Shown: positions 16,972 through 25,048 of the stretch, piece by piece
Numbering within the stretch: position 1 is the stretch's first letter
How the letters are laid out: each line of letters opens with the position of its first letter
Assembly (NCBI GenBank): GCA_035999765.1
Contig: CP108521.1
Location: forward strand, 9,548,001-9,612,000
DNA length: 64,000 nucleotides
Reading direction: 5' to 3'
Source: Streptomyces sp. NBC_01231
GTDB lineage: Bacteria > Actinomycetota > Actinomycetes > Streptomycetales > Streptomycetaceae
Notes under the pieces: generated by a model
What the model saw: only the letters and a program-made list of their open reading frames with translations
What the model was told of the DNA's origin: nothing
The model's database searches: none
Program-made: the position numbers and the translations under genes

Positions 16972-18021
16972 TCAGTCCGTCGGTGGCAGCTCGCCCGAGC
17001 CGCGGGTGATCAGCCGGGTCGGCAGCTCGATCCGCTCCGGGGTGAGCAGGGTGCCGTCCAGTTGGCGGAACAGCCGCTCGGCGGCCGTACGGCCGAGGGT
17101 GGCCGCGTCCTGGGCGACGACGGTGACCCCGGGCCGCAGCAGATCGGCCAGCTCGATGTCGTCGAAGCCGACGAGGGCGACCTGCCGCTGGTGTTCCGCC
17201 AGGACGCGGATCACGGTGACCGTCACCCGGTTGTTGCCGGCGAAGACGGCGGTGACGGGGGAGGGGCCGGTGAGCATCTCCTCGGCCGCCCGACGCACCC
17301 GCTCGGGATCGGTCACGCCCAGCGACATCCAGGAGTCCTCCACCGTTATCCCGGCGTCCTCCAGGGCGGCCCGGTAGCCGCGCAGGCGCTCGGCCGCGGT
17401 GTGGATGCGTGGCATGTCGCCGATGAACCCGATCCGCCGGTGCCCGTGCGCGATCAGGTGAGCCACGCCGTCCCGGGCGCCGCCGTAGTTGTCCGAGACG
17501 ACGACGTCGGCGTCGATGTGCCCGGCCGGACGGTCCACGAACACCGTCGCCACGCCCGCCTTCAGCTCGGGCTCCAGATAGCGGTGGTCGTCACCGGCGG
17601 GGATCACCACCAGGCCGTCCACCCGCCGTGCGCACAGTGCCAGCACCAGCTCCCGCTCACGCTCCGGGTCCTCCGCGCTGGAACCGTTGATGAGCAGGGC
17701 GCCGTGGGCTCGGGCCACCTCCTCGACCGCGCGGCTGAGCGGGCCGTAGAACGGGTCCGCGAGGTCCTCCAGGACCAGGCCGATGCTGGCGGTGCTGCCC
17801 TTGCGCAACACGCGCGCGCTGTCGTTGCGGCGGAAGCCGAGAGCGTCGATCGCCTCCTGGACACGCCGCTCGGTCTCCGTCGTGACACCGGGCTCACCGT
17901 TGACCACGCGCGAGACCGTCTTCAGCCCGACGCCGGCACGCGCGGCCACGTCCTTCATGGTCGGGCGATTGCCGTAGCGGTTTCCGGCGAGGCGCTCGGC
18001 GCGGTGGTGGGTCTCGGGCAC
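16972..18021 (-). CDS. LacI family transcriptional regulator
   Basis: About 349 residues. The helix-turn-helix and hinge are near the N-terminus ('TMKDVAARAGVGLKTVSRVV', then 'LRKGSTASIGLVLEDL'), followed by a periplasmic-binding-like effector domain ('GLVVIPAGDD', 'VATVFVDRPAGHIDADVV', 'HGHRRIGFIGD', 'VALVGFDDIELADLLRPG'). I prefer GTG 18021 with AGGAACC upstream, which gives a normal LacI length; a start at 18138 would place three short sequence repeats in the coding frame. It is divergent from a ROK sugar kinase, and a LacI-type palindrome lies between them at 18147-18158. Confidence 0.9.
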   Translation of the reverse strand: MPETHHRAERLAGNRYGNRPTMKDVAARAGVGLKTVSRVVNGEPGVTTETERRVQEAIDALGFRRNDSARVLRKGSTASIGLVLEDLADPFYGPLSRAVEEVARAHGALLINGSSAEDPERERELVLALCARRVDGLVVIPAGDDHRYLEPELKAGVATVFVDRPAGHIDADVVVSDNYGGARDGVAHLIAHGHRRIGFIGDMPRIHTAAERLRGYRAALEDAGITVEDSWMSLGVTDPERVRRAAEEMLTGPSPVTAVFAGNNRVTVTVIRVLAEHQRQVALVGFDDIELADLLRPGVTVVAQDAATLGRTAAERLFRQLDGTLLTPERIELPTRLITRGSGELPPTD

Positions 18022-18048
18022 GCTGCGGGTTCCTGTCCTGTCGTCCAC

Positions 18049-18109
18049 GGGGATGCGGCGGTTCATGAGGGGAACGCGGCGGTTCGTGAGGGGAACGTGG
18101 CGGTCCATA
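18049..18109. repeat. Three-copy ~20-bp tandem repeat upstream of the LacI-type gene
   Basis: Units at 18049-18068, 18069-18089 and 18090-18109 share the core GGGGAACGCGGCGGTTCGTGA with a few changes each. They lie between the likely GTG start of the regulator (18021) and its operator (18147-18158), so they would form part of its mRNA leader. If translation started at 18138 they would encode repeated 'NRRVPL'-type residues. Confidence 0.75.
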
Positions 18110-18146
18110 ATTTCGTATGAGGATGTGGCGTCGAGCATAGAGCCTG

Positions 18147-18158
18147 GACAACGTTGTC
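18147..18158. promoter_or_regulatory. LacI-family operator (12-bp perfect palindrome)
   Basis: GACAACGTTGTC is a perfect 12-bp palindrome centred on CG, the usual form of LacI/GalR operators. It lies in the shared intergenic region between the LacI-type regulator (start 18021, minus) and the ROK kinase (start 18300, plus), so autoregulation and control of the kinase are both plausible. Confidence 0.75.
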
Positions 18159-18299
18159 AGCTGCGAGAGACACTGTCCAGCGCAATCTCCGGCCTGCGCC
18201 CCACCGCGAGACCGGCCTGCGTTCCCGCATGGTTGCCCGCACACTCTTCATGGCTGTTCCCAAGGTTGTTCCGATGTCTGACGGGGAGATCCGACACTG

Positions 18300-19247
18300 A
18301 TGCACACCGACCTCGTGGCCGCGCTCGACATAGGCGGCACCAAGATCGCCGGGGCGCTGGTGGACGGCCACGGCCGGATCCAGGCTCGCGCGCAGCGCGC
18401 CACGCCCGCCCGGGAAGACGGCGACACCGTGATGCGGGCCGTCGAGGAGGTGCTCGCCGAGCTGACCGCGTCGCCGCTGTGGGGGCGCGTCATCGCCCTC
18501 GGGATCGGCAGCGCGGGCCCGGTGGACGCCTCCCTGGGCACGGTCAGTCCGGTGAACGTGCCGGGCTGGCGCGACTATCCGCTGGTCCAGCGAGTGAAGG
18601 CGGCGGCCGGGGGGCTGCCCGTCGAGCTGATCGGGGACGGTGTGGCGATCACGGCCGCCGAGCACTGGCAGGGCGCCGCCCGTGGGCACGACAACGCGCT
18701 GTGCATGGTGGTGTCGACGGGGGTCGGTGGCGGCCTGGTCCTCAACGGCCGACTGCACCCCGGCCCGACCGGCAACGCGGGTCACATCGGCCACATCAGC
18801 GTGGACCTCGACGGTGACCCCTGCCCGTGCGGTGCGCGCGGCTGCGTGGAGCGCATCGCGAGCGGCCCCAACATCGCGCGCAGGGCGCTCGAGAACGGCT
18901 GGCGACCCGGCCCGGACGGGGACACCTCCGCCGCCGCGGTGGCCGCCGCCGCCCGGGGCGGCGACCCGGTGGCCGTGGCCTCCTTCGAGCGGGCCGCCCA
19001 GGCGCTGGCCGCCGGCATCGCGGCCACCGCGACCCTCGTCGAGATCGACATCGCCGTCGTCGGCGGCGGCGTGGGCAAGGCCGGCGACGTGCTGTTCGCC
19101 CCCCTGCGCAAGGCCCTGAGCGACTACGCGACCCTGTCCTTCGTGCGGCACCTGAGCGTGGAGCCCGCGCAGATGGGCACGGACGCGGGGCTGGTCGGCG
19201 CGGCGGCGGCGGCCCTGGCCCGGCGGGTCGCCCCGGCGGCTGTCTGA
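18300..19247 (+). CDS. ROK family sugar kinase (glucokinase-like)
   Basis: A 315-residue ROK protein without a DNA-binding domain, hence a sugar kinase. It shows the ATP phosphate loop 'LDIGGTKIAGALVDGHG', the sugar-binding 'GNAGHIGHISVD' and the zinc motif 'CPCGARGCVERIASGPNIA' (CxCGxxGCxE). ATG 18300 follows GGGGAGA. The usual substrates are glucose, N-acetylmannosamine or N-acetylglucosamine; which applies here cannot be read. The divergent LacI regulator and its operator suggest sugar-dependent induction. A terminator hairpin follows at 19277-19310. Confidence 0.9.
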   Translation: MHTDLVAALDIGGTKIAGALVDGHGRIQARAQRATPAREDGDTVMRAVEEVLAELTASPLWGRVIALGIGSAGPVDASLGTVSPVNVPGWRDYPLVQRVKAAAGGLPVELIGDGVAITAAEHWQGAARGHDNALCMVVSTGVGGGLVLNGRLHPGPTGNAGHIGHISVDLDGDPCPCGARGCVERIASGPNIARRALENGWRPGPDGDTSAAAVAAAARGGDPVAVASFERAAQALAAGIAATATLVEIDIAVVGGGVGKAGDVLFAPLRKALSDYATLSFVRHLSVEPAQMGTDAGLVGAAAAALARRVAPAAV

Positions 19248-19276
19248 CGGAATTCGGCAGGATCGTTTCACTCGAT

Positions 19277-19310
19277 CGGCCCGGCGGACCCATGTGGGTC
19301 GGCCGGGCCG
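19277..19310 (+). terminator. Terminator hairpin after the ROK kinase
   Basis: A 15-bp stem (19277-19291 with 19296-19310) with one mismatch and a four-base loop is followed by TTTCATTC. It separates the kinase from the epimerase promoter. Confidence 0.75.
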
Positions 19311-19332
19311 TTTCATTCACCGACGACCTTCT

Positions 19333-19363
19333 TTTGAACACGTTCAAATAAGTGCGCTAGGGT
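19333..19363 (+). promoter_or_regulatory. Promoter of the epimerase gene with operator-like palindrome over the -35
   Basis: TTGAAC (19334-19339) and TAGGGT (19358-19363) are spaced by 18 bases. The -35 is part of a 16-bp palindrome, TTTGAACACGTTCAAA (19333-19348). Palindromes of the form GAAC-N2-GTTC are typical of TetR-class operators, so a repressor could block the promoter here. No regulator gene is adjacent. Confidence 0.6.
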
Positions 19364-19386
19364 TGCCTCGGACAAGGGGGAAGCCC

Positions 19387-20406
19387 ATGAAGATCGTGAT
19401 ACCCGGCGGAACCGGGCAGGTCGGCACCATCCTGGATCGAGCGCTGACGGCGGCGGGCCACGAGGTCCTCGTCCTGACGAGGCGGCCGGAACGGGAACGC
19501 GAAGTCGCCTGGGACGGCGAGACGCCGGGGCGGTGGGCGGAGGAGATCGACGGCAGTGACGTCGTGATCAATCTGGCCGGGCGCAGTGTCAGCTGTCGTT
19601 ACACCGAGGCCAACCTGAAGGCGATGATGGACTCCCGGGTTCGCTCCACGTCGGCGGTGGGCGAGGCGATCGCGGCCGCGGCGAGGCCGCCCCGGGTCTG
19701 GCTGCAGATGAGTACGGCCACGGTCTACGCCCACCGGTTCGACGCGCCGAACGACGAGCTGACGGGCCTGCTCGGCGGCACCGAACCCGGTGTTCCGGAC
19801 TACTGGGCCTACAGCGTCGAGATCGCCACCCGATGGGAACGCGCCCAGGAGCTGGCGGCGACCCCGCACACCCGCAAGGTCGCCCTGCGTTCCGCCATGG
19901 TGATGAGCCCGGACCGGGGCGGTGTCTTCGACGTGCTGTCGTGGCTGACGCGTCTCGGCCTCGGCGGCCCGGTGGCGGGCGGCGCCCAGTACGTGTCCTG
20001 GATCCACGACCGGGACTTCGTCCGCGCGGTCGACTTCCTCGTCGACCGGGACGACCTCAACGGCCCCGTGAACCTCGCCGCCCCCGCGCCTCTGCCGCAG
20101 CGTGCCTTCATGCGCGCCCTGCGCTCCGCCTGGAACGTTCCGGTAGGTCTGCCGGCGACCCGGTGGATGGCGGAACTGGGTGCTTGCGCGTTGCGCTCGG
20201 ACACCGAGCTGCTGCTGAAGAGCCGCCGTGTCGTCCCCGGTCGGCTGCTCGACGCCGGCTTCGCCTTCGAGCACCCCGCATGGCCCGAGGCCGCCGCCGA
20301 CCTGGTCCGACGGCGGCGCGGCGACTCCAGGTCCGACGGTTCCGCAGGCCGGGCCCCTCGTCCCGGGCGCCCGGCGCTGTCCCGATCACCCCGACGCGGG
20401 GCGTGA
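19387..20406 (+). CDS. TIGR01777 family (YfcH/SulA-type) NAD-dependent epimerase-like protein
   Basis: An extended SDR of 339 residues. It begins with the nucleotide-binding motif 'MKIVIPGGTGQVGTILDRAL', followed by 'DVVINLAGRSVSCRYTEAN' and 'WLQMSTATVYAHRFD', which identify the TIGR01777 group. The active-site Tyr/Lys of classical SDRs is not obvious, so the catalytic role is uncertain. The last ~40 residues ('RRRRGDSRSDGSAGRAPRPG') are a disordered basic tail. ATG 19387 follows AAGGGGGAA. The promoter at 19334-19363 carries a palindrome that overlaps the -35. Confidence 0.87.
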   Translation: MKIVIPGGTGQVGTILDRALTAAGHEVLVLTRRPEREREVAWDGETPGRWAEEIDGSDVVINLAGRSVSCRYTEANLKAMMDSRVRSTSAVGEAIAAAARPPRVWLQMSTATVYAHRFDAPNDELTGLLGGTEPGVPDYWAYSVEIATRWERAQELAATPHTRKVALRSAMVMSPDRGGVFDVLSWLTRLGLGGPVAGGAQYVSWIHDRDFVRAVDFLVDRDDLNGPVNLAAPAPLPQRAFMRALRSAWNVPVGLPATRWMAELGACALRSDTELLLKSRRVVPGRLLDAGFAFEHPAWPEAAADLVRRRRGDSRSDGSAGRAPRPGRPALSRSPRRGA

Positions 20407-20436
20407 CTCCGAGGGCGTTCGCCAGTTGAACCCGGC

Positions 20437-20628
20437 ATGAAGAAGCGCAGCATGCTCGCCATCGCCTCCCTCGCCACCGGCTTCGTCGTCGCGGCCATCA
20501 CCCCGTCCCACGCCGTGAGCGGGGAACTCGCGGACCTTGACGTCGACAAGACTCTCAGCACCCTCGACCACACCATCGCCCCCGACAGCAACATCGTGGA
20601 CGAGCGTGGCCCCGTGCAGAACGGCTGA
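20437..20628 (+). CDS. Small secreted protein (63 aa), unknown function
   Basis: A 63-residue protein with a clean Sec signal: basic 'MKKRSM', hydrophobic 'LAIASLATGFVVAAI', and a likely cleavage after 'PSHA'. The mature part (~38 residues) is acidic and has no cysteine ('GELADLDVDKTLSTLDHT'). It starts 30 bases after the epimerase stop and is followed by a perfect terminator, so it is probably the last gene of that transcript. I do not recognise a family. Confidence 0.7.
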   Translation: MKKRSMLAIASLATGFVVAAITPSHAVSGELADLDVDKTLSTLDHTIAPDSNIVDERGPVQNG

Positions 20629-20648
20629 CGGGGCCCGACCGAGGACGT

Positions 20649-20685
20649 GGCGCCGGTGCCCCCGACGGGAGGGGGCACCGGCGCC
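20649..20685 (+). terminator. Perfect 15-bp terminator hairpin
   Basis: The arms 20649-20663 and 20671-20685 pair perfectly around a seven-base loop. It closes the epimerase/small-secreted-protein unit and insulates the kinase-Nudix gene at 20770. Confidence 0.85.
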
Positions 20686-20769
20686 TGTCCGTGCGCCCTC
20701 TACTGCGGCTGGTTTCCGTGGCAGGGTGGAGCGGGCAAGCCTCAGGGGGCCGGCTGAAGAGGGGGAAAC

Positions 20770-21810
20770 GTGATCGTCTGGATCAACGGCGCGTTCGGTG
20801 CGGGGAAGACCACCACCGCACGGGAACTGATCGAACTGATCCCGAACAGCACGCTCTTCGACCCCGAGGTCATCGGCGGAGGACTCACGCACCTGCTGCC
20901 GCCCAAGCACCTCGCCGAGGTCAACGACTTCCAGGACCTGCCGATCTGGCGACGACTGGTGATCGACACGGCGGCCGCGATGCTCGCTGAGCTGGGCGGG
21001 ACCCTGGTGGTCCCGATGACCCTCCTGCGCCAGGACTACCGGGACGAGATCTTCGGTGGTCTGGCCGCACGCCGGATCGCCGTCCGGCATGTGCTCCTCG
21101 CACCGGCGGAAACGATCCTGCGTGAGCGCATAGCCCGACGCGAGGTTCCACCGGGCCTCCCGGACGGGGAGATACGCATACGGCAGTGGTCGTACGACCA
21201 CATCGACCCGTACCGGTCCGCTCTCGCCTCCTGGCTCGCGGCGGACGCGCACCTGATCGACACCAGCGCCCTCACACAGTACGAGACCGCCTCGCGGATC
21301 GCCGAGGCCGTCAGCCGCGGCACCGTGCCCGTCTGCGACATCGTGCAGACGCCCGAGCCGACCGCCGAGACGATCGCCGCGGGTGTCCTCCTCTTCGACG
21401 AGCAGGACCGGGTGCTGCTCGTCGACCCCACCTACAAGGCCGGCTGGGAGTTCCCCGGCGGGGTCGTCGAACCCGGTGAGGCTCCGGCCCGCGCCGGCAT
21501 GCGCGAGGTCACTGAAGAGACCGGCATCCGCCTCGACGACGTACCCCGCCTCCTGGTCGTCGACTGGGAGGCGCCCGCGCCGCCCGGTTACGGCGGTCTG
21601 CGCCTCCTCTTCGACGGCGGACGCCTGGACTCCACCGAGGCCGGCCGCCTCCTGCTGCCGGGGCCCGAGCTGCGCGACTGGTGCTTCGCCTCCGAGGAAG
21701 AGGCCGCCGACCTGCTGCCGCCGGTCCGCTACGAGCGGCTGCGCTGGGCCCTGCGGGCGCGGGAACGCGGGGCGGCGCTGTACCTCGAAGCCGGGATCCC
21801 GATCGGCTGA
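20770..21810 (+). CDS. Fused P-loop (TmrB-like) kinase and Nudix hydrolase
   Basis: A 346-residue two-domain protein. Residues 1-~190 form a nucleoside-kinase-like P-loop domain starting 'MIVWINGAFGAGKTTTAREL' (Walker A 7-14), a start shared with TmrB-type tunicamycin-resistance ATPases. Residues ~200-330 form a Nudix domain with a perfect box at 231-253: G231, E237, R245-E246, E249-E250, G252 ('REVTEETGI'). The protein could phosphorylate or bind one metabolite and hydrolyse a nucleoside-diphosphate derivative. GTG 20770 is preceded by GGGGGAAAC. It is monocistronic between two terminators. Confidence 0.85.
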   Translation: MIVWINGAFGAGKTTTARELIELIPNSTLFDPEVIGGGLTHLLPPKHLAEVNDFQDLPIWRRLVIDTAAAMLAELGGTLVVPMTLLRQDYRDEIFGGLAARRIAVRHVLLAPAETILRERIARREVPPGLPDGEIRIRQWSYDHIDPYRSALASWLAADAHLIDTSALTQYETASRIAEAVSRGTVPVCDIVQTPEPTAETIAAGVLLFDEQDRVLLVDPTYKAGWEFPGGVVEPGEAPARAGMREVTEETGIRLDDVPRLLVVDWEAPAPPGYGGLRLLFDGGRLDSTEAGRLLLPGPELRDWCFASEEEAADLLPPVRYERLRWALRARERGAALYLEAGIPIG

Positions 21811-21815
21811 CCCGT

Positions 21816-21858
21816 CGTGGGAGCCCCGCCGCGCTCTGGTGCCGGCGGGGCTCCCACG
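21816..21858 (+). terminator. 16-bp terminator hairpin after the kinase-Nudix gene
   Basis: The arms 21816-21831 and 21843-21858 pair perfectly over 16 bp with an 11-base loop. It begins five bases after the stop codon. Confidence 0.85.
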
Positions 21859-22199
21859 GGTACGCCCATGTGGTGCGGAGCCAGGTGCGTACGGACTGTC
21901 CGGCGCATCCGTGCACCGCGCGCCGGCCAAGAGTGCGTCGCAATACCTCTATGTCAGAGCTAACGAAACGTCTCGCTCTCGTCAACTCTTGGCAACCTCC
22001 GCAAACAATCACTTTTCCGCCCCTGTACCGCCTTGACCAGGTCGGCGAGGCGTTGCGACAGTCCGCAGAGTCTTCACGGCGCCGACACCGGCCGCCGTCC
22101 AGGCCTTTCGCCCAGGGGCCCGTCCCCTGACGCGTCCCTTCCCCCGGCGACCGCGGCCACCCCGCGGCAGCCCCAGCTCACCTCCGGGACGTCCGTACG
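21859..22199. other. Gap upstream of the peptide-transport operon
   Basis: About 340 bases without a supported gene. The middle (roughly 21940-22020) is relatively AT-rich and could hold regulator sites, but I find no clear palindrome. The best promoter candidate is at 22033-22062. A minus-strand ORF with two cysteines near its start was considered as a leader peptide and not accepted. Confidence 0.5.
22033..22062 (+). promoter_or_regulatory. Candidate promoter of the peptide ABC transporter operon
   Basis: TTGACC (22033-22038) and GACAGT (22057-22062) are 18 bases apart. The -35 is good and the -10 is imperfect (G for T at the first base). The leader to ATG 22200 would be about 130 bases. 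Confidence 0.4.
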
Positions 22200-23231
22200 A
22201 TGACCACGCAGCATCAGCCGGTCCAGAACGCCACCGGCACCACGCCCGAGGCAGACGAACCGGCCGGAGCCTCCCCAGCCGCCGCGCCCGCCGTCGCCGG
22301 ACGCTCGCCGACCCGCATGGCCTGGAACCGGATCAGGCGGGACAAGGTCACCTTGGCCGCGTTCGTGGTGACCGTCCTGTTCATCGTGATCGCCTTGCTG
22401 GCCCCGGTGCTCACCGCGCTGACCGGCTGGGGGCCCATCACCCCGGACGGCCGGGCGATCGACCCGGACACCGGCAACTTTCCCTACGGATCGCTGGGCG
22501 GCATCAGCCTCCACCATCTGCTGGGTGTCGAACCGGGCACGGGATACGACCTGTTCGCCCGGGTCGTGCACGGCCTGCGCACCTCGCTCCTCGTCGGGTT
22601 CGCCTCGGCCGCGCTGTCCACCGTCATCGGTGTCGTGGCCGGACTCGCGGCGGGTTACTCCGGCGGCTGGGTCGATTCGGTGCTGTCACGTGTCATGGAC
22701 GTGATGCTGGCGTTCCCGCAACTGCTGTTCATCATCGCGCTCACCCCGGTCATCCAGAACGCGCTGCAGACCAACGAACACGGCGGCACCGACGAGAACC
22801 TGCGGCTGCTGGTCCTGGTCCTCAACATCGCGGGGTTCGCCTGGGCCTACACCGCCCGCCTGGTCCGCGGCCAGGTACTGTCCCTGCGCGAGCGGGAGTT
22901 CGTCGACGCCGCGCGGATCATGAGCGCCGGCCCGGGGCACATCCTCTTCCGCCAACTGCTGCCGAACCTGTGGGCGCCGATCCTGATCTCCTTCGCGCTC
23001 GCCGTCCCGCAGAACATCACCACCGAGGCCGCCCTGTCCTACCTGGGCGTCGGCGTCGTCCCGCCCAACCCGGACTGGGGGGCCTTGTTGTCGGACGCCT
23101 CCCAGTACTTCCTGCAGGACCCGATGTACCTGTTCATCCCCGGGGTCCTGCTGCTGATCCTCGTCCTGGCTCTCAACCTCCTCGGAGACGGAGTCCGCGA
23201 CGCCCTCGATCCTCGAGCCGCGCGCACCTGA
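22200..23231 (+). CDS. Peptide ABC transporter permease (DppC/OppC type)
   Basis: A 343-residue inner-membrane permease of a dipeptide/oligopeptide importer. It has a disordered N-terminal ~35 residues, a first helix at ~50-72 ('TLAAFVVTVLFIVIALLAPV') and the EAA loop that contacts the ATPase, 'DAARIMSAGPGHILFRQLLP'. The final 'YLFIPGVLLLILVLALNLLG' and 'GDGVRDALDPR' are typical of DppC. It is the first gene of the operon, ahead of the binding protein, which is an unusual order. The ribosome site is weak. Confidence 0.92.
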   Translation: MTTQHQPVQNATGTTPEADEPAGASPAAAPAVAGRSPTRMAWNRIRRDKVTLAAFVVTVLFIVIALLAPVLTALTGWGPITPDGRAIDPDTGNFPYGSLGGISLHHLLGVEPGTGYDLFARVVHGLRTSLLVGFASAALSTVIGVVAGLAAGYSGGWVDSVLSRVMDVMLAFPQLLFIIALTPVIQNALQTNEHGGTDENLRLLVLVLNIAGFAWAYTARLVRGQVLSLREREFVDAARIMSAGPGHILFRQLLPNLWAPILISFALAVPQNITTEAALSYLGVGVVPPNPDWGALLSDASQYFLQDPMYLFIPGVLLLILVLALNLLGDGVRDALDPRAART

Positions 23232-23310
23232 CGCGACCGGCCCCGAGCACCGGCCGGTGGGTCCTGACACGGACCGACGAGCCGAGCACGTACAAGATCG
23301 GAGTTACCTG

Positions 23311-24978
23311 ATGACGCGCAGAACGCGCACACTCACGCTCACGGCGACCGCCGTGGCCATCGCCCTGGGGGCCACCGCCTGCGGGGGCTCCTCCAGCACC
23401 ACCGGCAGCGGCTCCCCGTCGAAGGGCGGAACGCTGACGGTCCTCGACGACGCGGACTTCAACCACATCGACCCCCAGCGGACGTACACCACCGAGGGGG
23501 CGAGCATGGACTACGAACTCGTCCGCACCCTCACCGGATGGGACGAGACGGGGCCCCAGCCCAAGCTGGTCGGCGACCTGGCCACCGACACCGGAACGTC
23601 CAGCAAGGGCGCCACGGTGTGGACCTTCCACCTGCGCCACGGGATCAAGTGGCAGGACGGCACCGCGGTCACGGCGCAGGACGTCAAGTACGGCGTGGAG
23701 CGGGCGTTCTCCCCGGACATCAACGGCGGCCCGCCGTACGCGAGTCAGTGGCTGGTCGGCGGCGACTCCTACAAGGGCCCGTTCAAGGGACAGCAGCTGA
23801 GCTCGATCCAGACTCCGGACAAGTACACCCTCGTCTTCCACCTCGACCAGCCGGTCGCCGACTTCAACGAGACGACGGCGATGACCGGGTGGTCGGCGGT
23901 GCCCAAGGCGCACGACACCGCCTCGACGTACGACACGCACGTCTGGTCCGACGGGCCGTACATGATCAAGTCGTACAGCCATGGCAAGGAACTCGTCCTC
24001 GTCAGGAACAAGTACTGGAGCCGGTCGACCGACCCGATCCGCGAGCAGAACGTCAACGAGTTCGACGTGAAGTTCGGACAGGACCAGTCCGCCATCGACC
24101 AGCAGATCAAGTCCGACGCCGGAGCCGCCCAGACCGCGATCACCCAGACGCCGATCGCCGGTTCCGATCTGACGACGCTCGCGAACGACCCGTCGCTGAA
24201 GTCGCGCTTCTACAAGATCCCGGCGCCGGGCATCAACTACATGGCGATCAACACCGGCCGGGTCAAGGACATCAGGGTCCGCGAGGCGATCGAGGACGCC
24301 GTCGACAAGACCACCGTCCGCGGGGCCTTCGGCGGTTCGGTCTACGGCGACTACGCGTCCACGGTGCTGCCTCCCGGCATCGGCGGCCACAAGAACTTCA
24401 ACCTCTACAGCAGCAACCCCGCCGGTGACCTCACCAGGGCGAAGGCGCTGATGAAACAGGCAAACGACCCGAAGCTCACCATGTCGCTCGCCGTGGAGAA
24501 CATTCCCACGCACGAGCACTTCGCCGACGCCGTGAAGACGGCGCTCGCGAAGATCGGCATCACGGTGAACATCACTCCGATCGACAAGAACAACTACTTC
24601 AGCACGGTCAACAACGTGAAGAACCAGTACGACCTGACCTGGGGCGACTGGATCGCGGACTGGCCGAATGCCTCCACCGTGCTGCCCACCCTCTTCGACG
24701 GACGGCAGATCAAGAACCTTCCGCAGTCCAACCAGGACCTGTCGTACCTGAACGACCCGAAGATCAACGCGCAGATCGACAAGATCGGCAAGATGACCGA
24801 CATCAACCAGCGCAACGCCGCGTACGGGGCCCTGGACGAGCAGATCCTGAAGGACGCCGCCGTGGTCCCGCTGATGTACATGAACTTCAGCGACCTGGGC
24901 GGCTCCAAGATCGGCGGAGTCATCGACGACACGATCATGGCCGAGCCCAGCCTCGTGCACGCCTACGTCAAGAGCTGA
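23311..24978 (+). CDS. Peptide ABC transporter substrate-binding lipoprotein (family 5)
   Basis: A 555-residue extracellular binding protein of the DppA/OppA family. The signal peptide is 'RTLTLTATAVAIALGATACG' with a lipobox ending at Cys22, so it is anchored to the outer face of the membrane. Family features include 'GGTLTVLDDADFNHIDPQRT', 'TFHLRHGIKWQDGTAVTAQD' and the C-terminal 'DEQILKDAAVVPLMYMNF'. ATG 23311 has GGAG upstream. It delivers peptides, or possibly other solutes such as nickel or oligosaccharides handled by this family, to the permeases on either side. Confidence 0.93.
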   Translation: MTRRTRTLTLTATAVAIALGATACGGSSSTTGSGSPSKGGTLTVLDDADFNHIDPQRTYTTEGASMDYELVRTLTGWDETGPQPKLVGDLATDTGTSSKGATVWTFHLRHGIKWQDGTAVTAQDVKYGVERAFSPDINGGPPYASQWLVGGDSYKGPFKGQQLSSIQTPDKYTLVFHLDQPVADFNETTAMTGWSAVPKAHDTASTYDTHVWSDGPYMIKSYSHGKELVLVRNKYWSRSTDPIREQNVNEFDVKFGQDQSAIDQQIKSDAGAAQTAITQTPIAGSDLTTLANDPSLKSRFYKIPAPGINYMAINTGRVKDIRVREAIEDAVDKTTVRGAFGGSVYGDYASTVLPPGIGGHKNFNLYSSNPAGDLTRAKALMKQANDPKLTMSLAVENIPTHEHFADAVKTALAKIGITVNITPIDKNNYFSTVNNVKNQYDLTWGDWIADWPNASTVLPTLFDGRQIKNLPQSNQDLSYLNDPKINAQIDKIGKMTDINQRNAAYGALDEQILKDAAVVPLMYMNFSDLGGSKIGGVIDDTIMAEPSLVHAYVKS

Positions 24979-24991
24979 CGCTCCCTCTCCG

Positions 24992-25019
24992 GCCCGCCGG
25001 CGCACTCCGGCCGGCGGGC
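24992..25019 (+). terminator. Intra-operon hairpin after the binding-protein gene
   Basis: A perfect 10-bp GC stem (24992-25001 with 25010-25019) lies in the 70-base gap between the binding-protein and DppB-type genes. Placed here it may act as a partial terminator or mRNA stabiliser that keeps binding-protein expression above that of the downstream genes. Confidence 0.55.
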
Positions 25020-25048
25020 ACCCCACTCACGTCAGGGTCCAGCACGAC

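Noticed and set aside
18022..18138. An N-terminal extension of the LacI-type regulator encoding repeated 'NRRVPL' residues.
   Set aside because: GTG 18021 has a good ribosome site and gives a normal LacI length; the extension would encode only tandem repeats and approach the operator.
21950..22012. A minus-strand ORF beginning 'MIVCGGCQEL' as a possible cysteine leader peptide.
   Set aside because: It lacks the HVDL-x-R motif, points away from the transporter operon and faces a terminator.
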